Source: Hyphomicrobiales bacterium
Lineage (GTDB): Bacteria; Pseudomonadota; Alphaproteobacteria; Rhizobiales; Rhizobiaceae
Assembly: GCA_900471525.1 (NCBI GenBank)
Contig: UCEZ01000044.1
Location: forward strand, 1-43,502
DNA: 43,502 nt
Direction: 5' to 3'
Positions within the stretch are counted from its first letter, which is position 1. Every line of letters starts with the position of its first letter. The notes below the pieces were generated by a model that ran no database searches, was not told the origin of the DNA, and was given only the letters and a program-made list of their open reading frames with translations. A program made the translations under genes and the position numbers. This document shows, in pieces, positions 7,850-17,316 of this stretch.

Positions 7850-9316
7850 ATGCAACTTTCATCCATCCGCCGGGATTGGTCCGCCAATCCCATGCGTGAC
7901 ATGCTGGCGGGAGCCGTCGCGACATTCGCGCTGATCCCCGAGGTCATCGCGTTTTCTTTCGTTGCCGGCGTCGATCCGCAGGTCGGCCTGTTTGCTTCGT
8001 TTGTCATCGGCATCGTCATCGCGTTTACCGGCGGGCGCCCCGCAATGATTTCCGCCGCCGCAGGCTCGGTCGCGCTGGTTGCAGCACCACTGGTCCACGC
8101 ACACGGGCTGCCTTACCTGTTCGCCGCCGGTTTGCTGGCCGGCATCTTCCAGATCCTGTTTGGAATATTGCGCCTTGGCGTTCTTATGCGGTTCGTTTCG
8201 AACTCGGTCCGCACTGGTTTCGTCAATGCGCTGGCCATCCTGATCTTCGCGGCGCAGCTGCCACATATCATCGGCGGCGACTGGATTGCCTATGCCATGC
8301 TGGCCGCCGGACTGGCAGTCATCTACCTTGTTCCAACGATCACGACGGCAATCCCATCACCGCTGATCTGCATTCTTGTTCTGACTGTTGCCTCGATCGT
8401 CCTGCAGCTTCCGGTTATGACCATTGCCGACCTCGGGAAGCTGCCGGACACTCTTCCGATCTTCGGCTGGCCCCAAGTTCCGCTGACTTTGGAAACGCTC
8501 GCAATCATCGCCGGACCAGCGCTCGCTATCGCCATGGTCGGCCTGCTCGAATCCATGATGACGGCCAGCGTCGTGGACGACCTCACCGGCACTGCGAGCT
8601 CAAAGAACAGAGAGTGTACCGGTCTCGGCATCGCCAACGCTACGGCAAGCCTGTTCGGCGGGATCGCCGGATGCGGCATGATTGGGCAGACCGTCAGCAA
8701 TGTGAAATACGGTGGACGCGGCCGTCTCTCCACCCTGTTTGCAGGTGCCTTCCTATTGGTTTTGGTGGTCTTGCTCAAACCATGGGTTTCTCAGGTGCCG
8801 GTCGCGGCATTGGTCGCCATGATGGTCATGGTGTCGATCGATACGTTCGACTGGTCGTCCCTGCGCTCGGTGGTCGTTCACCCCAAGATGTCCAGTGCCG
8901 TCATGGTGGCGACCGTTCTCTTCACGGTGTTCAGCTCCAACCTGGCACTGGGGGTTACGGTGGGTGTGCTCCTGAGTGGTGTATTCTTCACGTTCAAGGT
9001 CGCCCGCCTGTTGCGGGTGGAAACGACGACCGATGCGCAGGCTGGCCGCGTGTTGTATCGCGTGGCCGGCCAAGTCTTTTTTGCATCTGCAGACATCTTC
9101 GTTGAGGCGTTTGACATTCAGGACGCGAGCGGCATGACGGTTCTGATCGATGTGTCGGAAGCACACTTCTGGGACATTACCGCTGTCGCGGCACTCGACA
9201 AGGTGGTGCAGCGGTTCAAAGTGCATGGTATCCCTGTGAATGTCGTGGGCCTAAACCAGGCGAGTTCGACGCTCATCGGTAGCCTCGACGGGTCGATGAA
9301 ACTGAAAGAGGTCTGA
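7850..9316 (+). CDS. SulP family anion transporter with STAS domain
   Basis: This 488-residue protein starts with the SulP membrane core (DMLAGAVATFALIPEVIAFSFVAGVDPQVGLF, of which the PEVIAFS segment is diagnostic). It has about 10-12 helices to residue 385 and ends in a cytoplasmic STAS domain (VLIDVSEAHFWDITAVAALDKVV). SulP proteins carry sulfate, bicarbonate, chloride or dicarboxylates. Substrate cannot be fixed from sequence, and the lineage with short N-termini includes bicarbonate and sulfate carriers. It begins about 290 bases after the DoxX gene, so it is probably a separate unit. No clear ribosome site was seen before the ATG. Confidence 0.88.
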   Translation: MQLSSIRRDWSANPMRDMLAGAVATFALIPEVIAFSFVAGVDPQVGLFASFVIGIVIAFTGGRPAMISAAAGSVALVAAPLVHAHGLPYLFAAGLLAGIFQILFGILRLGVLMRFVSNSVRTGFVNALAILIFAAQLPHIIGGDWIAYAMLAAGLAVIYLVPTITTAIPSPLICILVLTVASIVLQLPVMTIADLGKLPDTLPIFGWPQVPLTLETLAIIAGPALAIAMVGLLESMMTASVVDDLTGTASSKNRECTGLGIANATASLFGGIAGCGMIGQTVSNVKYGGRGRLSTLFAGAFLLVLVVLLKPWVSQVPVAALVAMMVMVSIDTFDWSSLRSVVVHPKMSSAVMVATVLFTVFSSNLALGVTVGVLLSGVFFTFKVARLLRVETTTDAQAGRVLYRVAGQVFFASADIFVEAFDIQDASGMTVLIDVSEAHFWDITAVAALDKVVQRFKVHGIPVNVVGLNQASSTLIGSLDGSMKLKEV

Positions 9317-9392
9317 GTGAAATCGACGCCGTTAAAGTTCGTCCGCGTCCACCGGGCTAGATGTGAGTGTCCATCAGAAAGGAGAGCGCGTG

Positions 9393-10340
9393 ATGCGCGT
9401 TGCAATCCATACTCTGGGAACTCGTGGCGATGTGCAGCCGTATGTGGCCCTCGCTCTCGGCCTTGAGGCACGCGGGCATGACGTGCAAATTGCGGCGCCA
9501 GTGCAGTTTGAGGGCTTCGTTCGTAGCAACAATCTATCTTTTGTGCCGTTGCCGGGGGAGTTCCTTGCTCTTCTGGATACACCCGAGGGCAAGGCAGCCG
9601 TCGCTGGTGGCAAGGGTTTCGGTGTTGGCTTGAAGCTGCTGAAACATGTGAAGCCGATGATGCGCCAGCTGTTCGATGAAGAATGGAGGGCGGTTCGGGC
9701 CTTCGCTCCCGGGCTTATCGTTTATCATCCCAAATCGATCGCAGCCCCGCTGATGGCTAAGGCATTGGAGGTACCATATGTACTGGCCTCGCCTCTGCCT
9801 GGCTTTACGCTGACGTCTGCGTTCCCAAGCCCGCTCTTGCCGTTCTCTTCGCTTGGACCTCTAAACCGAATGAGCCACGTGCTTGCCACGCACGGCGCTG
9901 CGCTGCTGTTTCGGGGTGTTCTGCGCGAGTGGCAAGCGGGTATCCCGGTGCTGGCAGGAAAGCAGTGGAGCAACAGCCCGTCGGGGACGCTCTATGCATA
10001 TAGCCCTCACGTTTTGCCTTTGCCGCACGATTGGGGAGCCGATGTGCTCGTGAGCGGTTATTGGTTTCTTGATGATAAGCAGTGGGCTATGCCGACAAGT
10101 CTAAACCACTTTCTTCAGGCCGGCGACAAACCGATCTATGTCGGTTTTGGCAGCATGCCGGGCATTGAACCTGAAAAGTTGGCCGCCACCGCTATTGATG
10201 CGTTGCTAAAGACCGGTAAGCGAGGGCTTCTGGCCATTGGCGCCGGTGCCATCCAGATCAGCAGTGTTCCGTCCCATATTCATGTGATCGCTTCGGGGTG
10301 CCAACCTTCAGATGCGATTGAACCATTCGTTAAATTTTGA
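9393..10340 (+). pseudogene. truncated sterol-glucosyltransferase-like GT1 glycosyltransferase
   Basis: The N-terminal domain is typical of UDP-sugar:sterol/lipid glycosyltransferases (MRVAIHTLGTRGDVQPYVAL, then ARGHDVQIAAP). The start of the second domain is present (PIYVGFGSMPG, then HIHVIA). The frame then leaves the family after about residue 297 and ends at 315. Full proteins run to about 410-430 residues and need the missing HHGGAGTT donor-binding motif. The ATG at 9393 follows GGAGAG. Because the UDP-sugar site is lost, the protein should be inactive. Downstream sequence does not resume the family in any frame that I could see, so a deletion or rearrangement is likely. Confidence 0.75.
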
Positions 10341-10727
10341 ACCATTTTGGATCCAATCCCGACGCTAGCCATGCGGCCCGGATCATGCACCTCGGCATCA
10401 CGCTGACCGCATGCGACGCAGACGAGAATACGGCGGTGGAGAAAATGCTGATCGGCAAATTTGGCCCACCTTTGCACATCACTGAAAAGGTCGGGTACTT
10501 CAAAAAGAGGATACGTTGCGCTCGTTCCGGTATTTAGCGCGGTTCGGTTCAGCGTCGTTGACAACATTGCTCTGAGCACGGGCTTTTTCATGAGACCGCC
10601 CTCGCGGCGGCGAATTATGAAGCCATCCATGTGACATTCCCGTGAAAACCTGCCAACATGAACGGCAGATGAACAGAATCCGTCACAGGGACTGATTCTC
10701 CAAAAAGGAATTACCGTCATATTTGCT
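10341..10727. other. intergenic stretch after the truncated glycosyltransferase
   Basis: No convincing gene is present. A plus-strand frame at 10337-10537 (66 codons) and a long minus-strand frame have no family features. This is probably rearranged DNA at the truncation point. Confidence 0.35.
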
Positions 10728-10970
10728 TTGTTCAACTCGGCAAGCGGTCTTGATGATACCCGATATTCAAGCCTTGCAGCCTCAGTGACATCTGCCATCG
10801 CCTATGGCGCGGGGATGGAGAATGTCCGCATCACCGCTCGTGCCGAACACGGTATGATCCGGCTTGAGGGAACCGCACCAACGTTGACGATTGCTGACCG
10901 CGCGGTCGAGATCGCGGTAGAAGTGGCGGGATGCCACGTCCGCAGCGATATCACCTTGAGCCTCCACTAG
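10728..10970 (+). CDS. small BON-domain-like protein
   Basis: This 80-residue protein consists of one BON-like unit. A variable N-terminus leads into MENVRITARAEHGMIRLEGT, then TIADRAVEIAVEVAGCHVRSDITL, which matches the alpha/beta pattern of BON repeats in periplasmic stress proteins such as OsmY. There is no signal peptide. The start is a TTG at 10728 with AAAAAGGA 18 bases upstream, which is far, so the true start is uncertain. BON domains often bind phospholipids and appear in osmotic stress proteins. That suits the ion-transport genes around it. Confidence 0.6.
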   Translation: MFNSASGLDDTRYSSLAASVTSAIAYGAGMENVRITARAEHGMIRLEGTAPTLTIADRAVEIAVEVAGCHVRSDITLSLH

Positions 10971-11310
10971 GTCGGCCTCCGGATACCACGTAACCCAACC
11001 AACCTGCGTAGGTCGGTACGACGAGCCCGACTTGGACGCCTGCCGCGACAGATGTAGTTTCGGCCACGGAATCAGCGGGACCCTTCGGACTTTCTGGCTC
11101 ATGAACGGAACCTCTGTTGCGAGCCGCAGCCTCGGGTCATGGAAATCCATGCCCCCCTTCCAACATGGTTCATGGAACCAGCTTAGGAATTCCCGAGATA
11201 AGTCCCCTCCGACTTACAGTCGCTTGCCGGGATCAGGGACGTTCCGTATTTCGAATAGATTTCACTCAGCTCATCGCACTCGTCACATTGGTGACGACGA
11301 GCGCTCACGA
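10971..11310. other. intergenic stretch between BON-like gene and kup
   Basis: Convergent spacer with no gene that I can support. Short frames in it lack family features and no clear terminator stem was found. Confidence 0.35.
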
Positions 11311-13260
11311 TCAGATCGTGACCTGAATTCCGAGTTCGACCACACGGCCCGTCGGAAGTTGGAAGTACTCGGTGGCGTTACTGGCATTCCGGGCAAGACC
11401 GATGAACACGCGATCCTGCCAAAGCGGCATTCCGCCCTTCGCCGATGGCTTGATCGTGCGGCGCGACAAAAAGAACGACGTCGACATGATATCGAACTTC
11501 CAGCCGAGCTTGCGTGCCAGCGCGAGAGCCCTCGGAATGTTCGGCGTCTCCATATAGCCGAAGGTGATGACGGCGCGACTAAACAGAGGATTGAAGCTTT
11601 CAAAATGGATCTTCTCGTCGTCCGGCACGATCGGCGAACTGGATGTCACCACACTCAGAATCACGTTGTGTTCGTGGAGGACCTTATAGTGTTTGAGGCT
11701 GTGAAGCAGAGCCGTTGGAGCGCCTTCAACTTCGCTGGTCAGAAAGATCGCCGTTCCGGGAACTGTGTTGGGTTTCTTCTTCGTCAGATTGTCGAGAAGG
11801 AAGTTCAACGGCACATCGTCGGCCTTGGTTCGGTCTGACAGCAATTTACGTCCCGATATCCATGTCTGCATCAGGAAGGCGACGAAGATGGCGACAACGG
11901 CGGGCACCCAACCGCCTTGGGTGAACTTCGCGACATTGGCAGCAAAGAACCCGGCATCGATAATGAGCAGTGGGATGACGACTGCGAGTGCCGCCAAGAG
12001 CCGCCAGCGCCATATCTGCCGCATCACGACGAGTAACAGAACGGCTGTCACGAGCATCTCCCCGGTCACTGCGATCCCGTAAGCCGCGGACAGGGCGCTC
12101 GAGCTTTTGAAGCCGATCACCAGCAGGACGACGGAGATCAGCAGCAGGAAGTTGACCTGCGGCATGAAGATCTGCCCTGCCTGCGTGTCAGAGGTGTGGA
12201 GCACGGTGAAACGGGGTAGCAGGTTGAGGTGCATCGCCTGGCTCATGAGCGAGAAAGCACCTGAGATCACCGCCTGGCTGGCAATGACGGTTGCCATTGT
12301 AGCCAAGACCACCATCGGTAGCAGCGCCCATTCTGGTTGCATCTCGAAGAAGGGATGCTCGACGGACTCCAGATGGGTCAGCACGAAAGCCCCCTGCCCG
12401 AAATAATTCAGCAGAAGGCAGGGAAACACCAGCGCGAGCCAGGCAAAGACGATCGGTCGGCGGCCGAAATGCCCGAGATCGACATAGAGGGCCTCTGCAC
12501 CTGTGACGGCCAGAAAGACCGCACCGAGCACGGCGATGGCAATATGCGAATGGTCGATCAGGAAGCGAACGCCATAGTATGGATTGAGAGCGACCAAAAC
12601 GCCGGGCGCTTCAAAGATATGAAAGAGGCCCGAGACGCCGAGTGCGAGAAACCACAGGGCGGTGATCGGTCCGAATACAGACGCCACGCGACCGGTCCCA
12701 AATCTCTGGACGAAGAAAAGCGCGACGATGATGCACAGCGTGATCGGCACGACCCAATTGGCGAGCTGCGGCGCAAGAACCTCCAGTCCTTCAACGGCCG
12801 AGAGAACGGAAATCGCCGGGGTGATGATGGCATCACCGAGAAACAACGACGCACCGATGACGCCGAGTACCAGAACCCAGACAGATCGGCCCTTCAGACT
12901 GTTTCGGGCAAGCGTCATCAGGGACAGCGTGCCGCCCTCCCCCTTGTTGTCAGCCTTCAAAACGAAACCGACATACTTGACCGTGACGACAATAGTCAGC
13001 GCCCAGATGATAAGGGAAAGAAGCCCGAGAATCTCGGTAACGGTTCCGCCCGCGGACTGCTTTGACGCATGAAGCGCCTCGCGGAAGGCATAGATCGGGC
13101 TAGTACCGATATCGCCGTATACGACTCCGATCGCCCCCAAAACCAGAATGCGGAAGTTCGCTTTTTCGGCGAGGTGGCTCTCGCCACCGTTCGACACTGT
13201 ATCAGGCGTCAAGCTCGGTCTCCGGATTTCAGCATCAAGCTCTATAGCGAGACAGGCCAT
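11311..13260 (-). CDS. kup: Kup potassium uptake permease
   Basis: This 649-residue protein has the family signature GAIGVVYGDIGTSPIYAFREAL, about twelve membrane helices in the first 460 residues, and a C-terminal cytoplasmic domain ending in VVELGIQVTI. Length and order fit Kup/Trk-D proteins (about 620-650 residues), and the frame is intact. Kup imports K+ together with protons and matters at low pH and under osmotic upshift. Rhizobia often have several copies. The ATG at 13260 has only a weak ribosome site (AGTGGCAG); no better start lies nearby. Confidence 0.95.
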   Translation of the reverse strand: MACLAIELDAEIRRPSLTPDTVSNGGESHLAEKANFRILVLGAIGVVYGDIGTSPIYAFREALHASKQSAGGTVTEILGLLSLIIWALTIVVTVKYVGFVLKADNKGEGGTLSLMTLARNSLKGRSVWVLVLGVIGASLFLGDAIITPAISVLSAVEGLEVLAPQLANWVVPITLCIIVALFFVQRFGTGRVASVFGPITALWFLALGVSGLFHIFEAPGVLVALNPYYGVRFLIDHSHIAIAVLGAVFLAVTGAEALYVDLGHFGRRPIVFAWLALVFPCLLLNYFGQGAFVLTHLESVEHPFFEMQPEWALLPMVVLATMATVIASQAVISGAFSLMSQAMHLNLLPRFTVLHTSDTQAGQIFMPQVNFLLLISVVLLVIGFKSSSALSAAYGIAVTGEMLVTAVLLLVVMRQIWRWRLLAALAVVIPLLIIDAGFFAANVAKFTQGGWVPAVVAIFVAFLMQTWISGRKLLSDRTKADDVPLNFLLDNLTKKKPNTVPGTAIFLTSEVEGAPTALLHSLKHYKVLHEHNVILSVVTSSSPIVPDDEKIHFESFNPLFSRAVITFGYMETPNIPRALALARKLGWKFDIMSTSFFLSRRTIKPSAKGGMPLWQDRVFIGLARNASNATEYFQLPTGRVVELGIQVTI

Positions 13261-13580
13261 GGTTCAACTGCCACTCGCCGGAGTTGATCGACGCGCGCTG
13301 TGCTATTGCCTCCTCGGGATTTGCCGGACCCGCAACGGCATAGGCACCTCGGATCAAAGCAACATGAGGATCCCGACGGGGAAGCTGAGGCTTTTCCAGA
13401 CGCGACCAGCGGTACGTCGGTTACAAACTCGACGGAACATGGACGGTTTCATCTAGAGCCGGGCGCTTCGACATCTGCCCCATGGCGAACAGTTTCTCCA
13501 GAGACCGCGCGGAGAACGGAGGTCAATCGCTTGCCAAGGGTATAATGCACTGCCAAAGGAGCACATGGCAAACGCTGATC
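13261..13580. other. intergenic stretch upstream of kup
   Basis: It should contain the kup promoter. Several short frames cross it, none with a ribosome site or family motif. No clear operator was recognised. Confidence 0.35.
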
Positions 13581-13883
13581 TCACGCGCTCAGAGTGACGG
13601 AATATTTCCAAGCCAGCGCTTCACACGGCATATTGACGCGGCGGAATGTGTGAGACGCTCCGTTTCTCCATAAGAGAGCTATATGCTCTTCTATCGTTTC
13701 GACAACAAGAACCGCAATATCCGCCTCGTGCGACGGCTTACCATTAACGGCCACGCCTTGTTGCTTAATCAGTGTCATGACATTTTCTGCATTGAACGGT
13801 AGATCTGGACGCCTGTTGAAGTGAACATACAGTGTTCGATGAACCGCTGCCCGAATTGTGTCGCGTTCGATTGCACTCAACAT
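13581..13883 (-). CDS. hypothetical protein, 100 aa
   Basis: The ATG at 13883 has GGAGG six bases upstream, so I prefer it to an in-frame start at 13907. The protein is mixed helical and beta, with TIRAAVHRTLYVHFNRRPD early and HEADIAVLVVETIEEHIALLW late. It has neither signal peptide nor membrane helix. I do not recognise a family. Confidence 0.55.
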   Translation of the reverse strand: MLSAIERDTIRAAVHRTLYVHFNRRPDLPFNAENVMTLIKQQGVAVNGKPSHEADIAVLVVETIEEHIALLWRNGASHTFRRVNMPCEALAWKYSVTLSA

Positions 13884-14137
13884 CGGAGTCCTCCATTCAC
13901 CTCTCACGCTGTCCTACCACCTGAAATTCATGTCTCCCGAGACGGGCCTATCACCTGGTGAATAATATCACATATGTGGACGGCTCCCACTTGCAAAGCA
14001 TTTCGGGTGTGGCCGGCATCTGGCAGGTTCCGAGCCTCCGGCCCTACGACGCATCCTGCGCACCCAGTGTAGCACTGCAACTCAAAACGTGAGGGAACGA
14101 GTTCGACCACCACGGCGTTGCCAATTGGAAGGACAAG

Positions 14138-14371
14138 GTGAATAACGTGTCGAACGACGTCGTACCCGATTTCTATTCTCCCTCGCAACTTGCGGCGAGG
14201 TTTGGCTTGAATCCGCATGAGGCAAAGCGCCTGATCTGTCGGTTCGGCTCAGATCGCACTGAACTCGAGAGACTGCTCACTGCGACTTACCGGACGTCGG
14301 TGCATCGGAGTGAAGACGTCAAAATACCGTCGTCCCGCATCGCATTCGGCCTGGGCTCGGATGAAGCCTGA
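14138..14371 (+). CDS. small DUF3606-like protein
   Basis: This 77-residue protein starts with GTG just behind AAGGACAAG. Its middle (LAARFGLNPHEAKRLICRFGSDRTELERLL) resembles DUF3606 proteins of rhizobia, which have a short helix-turn-helix-like unit of the form KFGVTPDELKAAV. The C-terminal 25 residues are polar. The match is by eye and modest. It lies between convergent or divergent neighbours with no operon partner. Confidence 0.5.
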   Translation: MNNVSNDVVPDFYSPSQLAARFGLNPHEAKRLICRFGSDRTELERLLTATYRTSVHRSEDVKIPSSRIAFGLGSDEA

Positions 14372-14505
14372 AAATATCCGGCTGCAGCTCGGGTATTGAT
14401 CTTACGGCGTCACGGAGAAGACACCCACGGCAACGAACACGACGTCGTACGCTCACGAGCAGGAATGGCTCCTCAGCCGGCAGAGAAGCCTGACCCATGG
14501 CTTTG

Positions 14506-15849
14506 TTAGTTCGTTTTCTCGGCGGCCCTGTGGGTTCGTATCGCCGCGGCAATAAAGACGCGGGAGAGGCCGTGATAAAGTGGCTCAGGCGAAAGCATGC
14601 GTGATGTCACGAAACCAATCATGGAAACTGCCATTATGGGAATAACAGCTTGGTGATCGCCGGTCATTTCAAGGATGATCACAAAGGCAGTCATCGGGGC
14701 TTGAACGACGCCCGCGAAGTAGCTTGCCATACCCAGAATGGCCGCAAGCGCGATGCTGGTCCCCATCAGTTGGCCCACCGTGCTCCCAAAGCCCGCCCCG
14801 ACGGCGAGCGAGGGCGCAAATATGCCGCCTGGGATGCCCGATATCATCGACAGGAAGCTCGCCAACAGCTTCTGTGCAAAGAACAGAGGGGGCAAAGCAT
14901 GGCCTTCGATCGCGCCGCGCGCTTGTTGGTAGCCAGTGCCAAATGTGGTGCCGTTTGAAATGATCCCGATAACCGCTACTGCCAGCCCACAACATCCGGC
15001 AAGGACAAGCATCCGGAGTAAGGGTTGCGGATAGGCCCAGCGACGGACACGTATTCCCATATATAAGGCGAGCCCGCTGAATGCGGCGCCGATGGTTCCG
15101 CCGCCGACGCCGCACACGAGAACAAGAAGCCAGTCCGAAAGCTTAGTCGGTGCTATCGCCGTCGAACCGAAGTAGCTGTAGCTCCCTGACAGCCCCAGCG
15201 CAGCGAGACCTGCCAGGATGACGGCTGTCAGGACGAGGCCGTTGGCACGCGATTCATATGTTCGGCTCATCTCCTCTATTGCAAAGACTATTCCTGCCAG
15301 TGGCGTATTGAAAGCCGCAGCTATGCCCGCTGCGGAACCTGCAAGAATCAGTCCGCGCGCCTGCGCCATACCACCAAACCGTGCCACAGTGAGCATGATA
15401 GAGGCACCAACCTGGACTGTCGGACCTTCGCGGCCGATGGAGGCACCAGAGCAAAGTCCGAGCACGGTCAGTAATATTTTGCCAAAAGCCAGGCGCAGCG
15501 ACAACAAGTTCGCTCGATCACTGTCCTGATTGAGGTGCCGAGCGGCGATTGCCTGCGGAATGCCGCTGCCCTGCGAATTCGGAAACAACTTTATCGCCAG
15601 CCAGGCTGACAAAACGAACCCGGCAGGAGTGATGACAATCGGCAGAAGAAAGCTCCATCGTCCAGACGTCGTGATGCTTTCAAACACCTTCTGAGCAAGG
15701 TCAGCCAGTTCTGCGAACGCAACGCTGATCAACCCGATCGCCAGCGCTCCCGACCAGAACACCAGCCTCGGTCGCCACAGCCCGAAAGACCCCCACACTA
15801 TGCGCGAGCGTCGCAGGAATTTCGATCGACGGTAAAAGGAGGACATCAC
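14506..15849 (-). CDS. clcA: ClC family chloride channel or H+/Cl- antiporter
   Basis: This 447-residue membrane protein has all three selectivity motifs: GSGIPQA, GREGPTVQ (with the gating Glu) and GIPGGIFAPSLAVG. It also has FAIEEM, the place of the proton glutamate in E. coli ClC. Those residues point to an H+/Cl- antiporter rather than a pure channel or a fluoride exporter. There are about 12-14 helices and no C-terminal CBS domains. In enteric bacteria ClC helps extreme acid resistance. The start is one of two adjacent Met codons at 15849/15846. Confidence 0.92.
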   Translation of the reverse strand: MMSSFYRRSKFLRRSRIVWGSFGLWRPRLVFWSGALAIGLISVAFAELADLAQKVFESITTSGRWSFLLPIVITPAGFVLSAWLAIKLFPNSQGSGIPQAIAARHLNQDSDRANLLSLRLAFGKILLTVLGLCSGASIGREGPTVQVGASIMLTVARFGGMAQARGLILAGSAAGIAAAFNTPLAGIVFAIEEMSRTYESRANGLVLTAVILAGLAALGLSGSYSYFGSTAIAPTKLSDWLLVLVCGVGGGTIGAAFSGLALYMGIRVRRWAYPQPLLRMLVLAGCCGLAVAVIGIISNGTTFGTGYQQARGAIEGHALPPLFFAQKLLASFLSMISGIPGGIFAPSLAVGAGFGSTVGQLMGTSIALAAILGMASYFAGVVQAPMTAFVIILEMTGDHQAVIPIMAVSMIGFVTSRMLSPEPLYHGLSRVFIAAAIRTHRAAEKTN

Positions 15850-16200
15850 ATTTCTCAGCTCGACAGGTGCAACGCGTCATTGCGCTCGCTCCACAGATGT
15901 CTGGATCACCCATAAGGAACGCTAAGACAAGTCAGAAATCTATGACTTGAGATTTTGTCACGTACTGATCGGCCTTGCCGACGAGAGCATTCCATGACCA
16001 ACAAACACCGGAATCCGGAGCGGAGACGAGATCGGGACAAGACTCAACTATTCGGCATACGTCGGTCATACTCCGCTCGCTACTCGATTCCATGCATTCA
16101 ATCCCATAGACCCGAAAAATCTGGTCTGCCGCCTTCGCAGCCTGAAGCTCTCTAAGAACCGGTGGAACGGTTCACGATCGATGCGATGTCGGGGCGCCCA
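15850..16200. other. intergenic stretch upstream of clcA
   Basis: A hairpin is visible (CAAGTCA at 15928-15934 pairing with TGACTTG at 15943-15949), followed on the plus strand by AGATTTT. A Cys/Arg-rich frame at 15955-16155 has no family or ribosome-site support. It should include the clcA promoter. Confidence 0.35.
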
Positions 16201-16359
16201 TCATCCTGGGTCGTGTTCGGCGAAGGTATTTGTCGCCATCACCAATGGGCCGAAGCTCCGCATCATCATCAGCGTCGTGCCGCCAAATATCAGTGCGGCA
16301 CAGACGAACAACCCGATGGCCCGTGCCAACTGGAACGAAAAGCGACGACAGTCCTGCAT
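16201..16359 (-). CDS. small single-helix membrane protein, 52 aa
   Basis: This minus-strand frame has a basic N-terminus (MQDCRRFSFQLARA), one hydrophobic helix (IGLFVCAALIFGGTTLMMM) and a short polar tail. This is a normal inside-positive topology. A purine-rich stretch lies upstream. It overlaps longer but less protein-like frames on both strands. I do not recognise a family. It is one of several membrane microproteins in this region. Confidence 0.45.
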   Translation of the reverse strand: MQDCRRFSFQLARAIGLFVCAALIFGGTTLMMMRSFGPLVMATNTFAEHDPG

Positions 16360-16703
16360 TGGAAATCCCCCCACGAGTCTCCACCATATCTCAAAATATC
16401 GGACCAGTATAACGCATTGTATTGGGGATTTTCACGATGTATGCAACGGCAATCGCCGATGCACGGCTTTTCCACGAACAATGATGAAAGCGAAAACCGC
16501 GATGGTGACATAACAGCCTTGCAAGTACTTCAGGGGGTGTCATCATAACCATTCTCAAGGAAGATCAAAATCTCCTCGAATCCTACGCCTTGGAAGACGA
16601 ACGCCGTGGCAACGTTAAACTCGGGACGTGTGTTGATCTGGTTCGCAATAGGGACCTTAAGACAAGCTGGGAGCTCAGCTTTCGCTGGCTTTAGGGAGCA
16701 GGC

Positions 16704-16931
16704 ATGAAGTACGAAGCAGACATGACCGTGATTTTCGACGTAGTTAGCAAAATGGTCTTCGTTTCCTTCCGCGGCAAGACCTCGCTGCTAGGCCCGTTCG
16801 TCGGCCAACGTGCCGGGATTGACGCAGCGGAGGCCCATTGCAGAGCCATGGGCTGGGCGGCTTCTGAAGCTGGTCTAGGGAGGGGGGTGGAGATGCGTTG
16901 CCGCCAAACACGGGCTTATAGCGCCTCGTAG
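16704..16931 (+). CDS. hypothetical protein, 75 aa
   Basis: The ATG at 16704 follows GGGAGCAGGC. The N-terminal half (MTVIFDVVSKMVFVSFRGKT) looks like two beta strands and the middle is a helix (AAEAHCRAMGWAA). The end is polar. No family was recognised. A 47-codon open frame without a standard start (16551-16694) ends just before it and may be a decayed upstream partner. Confidence 0.45.
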   Translation: MKYEADMTVIFDVVSKMVFVSFRGKTSLLGPFVGQRAGIDAAEAHCRAMGWAASEAGLGRGVEMRCRQTRAYSAS

Positions 16932-16980
16932 ACCATCCGGTAGGAGAGGCAGCAAGCAGCCTCACGATCTCAAAAAAGGA

Positions 16981-17166
16981 TCAAGGGACTTTCACCCGCA
17001 GATCTCGCATCATGACGTTTAAGGAGAGTTCTAGGGCTCGGACGTCGGCACCGACGAAGACGATGTAGCCGATCAGCCACCAGGCGGGCTGGAAGGTTTT
17101 TGGCATCCCAAAAATATCCGTCACGAAGCTGCCGATGAAGAACACCATGAACGCTGGGGTGAACAT
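16981..17166 (-). CDS. possible small two-helix membrane protein, 61 aa
   Basis: The end of a long minus-strand frame reads as a good membrane protein: MFTPAFMVFFIGSFVTDIFG, then WWLIGYIVFVGADVRALEL, then a basic tail (VMMRDLRVK). The frame further upstream is antisense to the gene at 17317, so only the last 61 codons are credible. The ribosome site is weak. It may be a real small protein or the remaining end of a larger lost permease. Confidence 0.35.
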   Translation of the reverse strand: MFTPAFMVFFIGSFVTDIFGMPKTFQPAWWLIGYIVFVGADVRALELSLNVMMRDLRVKVP

Positions 17167-17316
17167 AAATCCAATATTTTCTGTCGCACTGGGGATGCTC
17201 GAAACCAACCCTTGGCAGCTGGGCTGACATTCAAAGGATCTCCTGTTGCAGGACTTGCCGACAGCTTGCGGCGCGCTATTTCTTAAATCAATGTCCCGAA
17301 ATTGGAGGAGGTGACG

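Noticed and set aside
16551..16694. Protein-like 47-codon frame (TILKEDQNLLESYALEDERR at its start)
   Set aside because: It has no ATG, GTG or TTG start (only ATT), so it is not reported as a gene; it may be a decayed piece upstream of the 75-residue gene.
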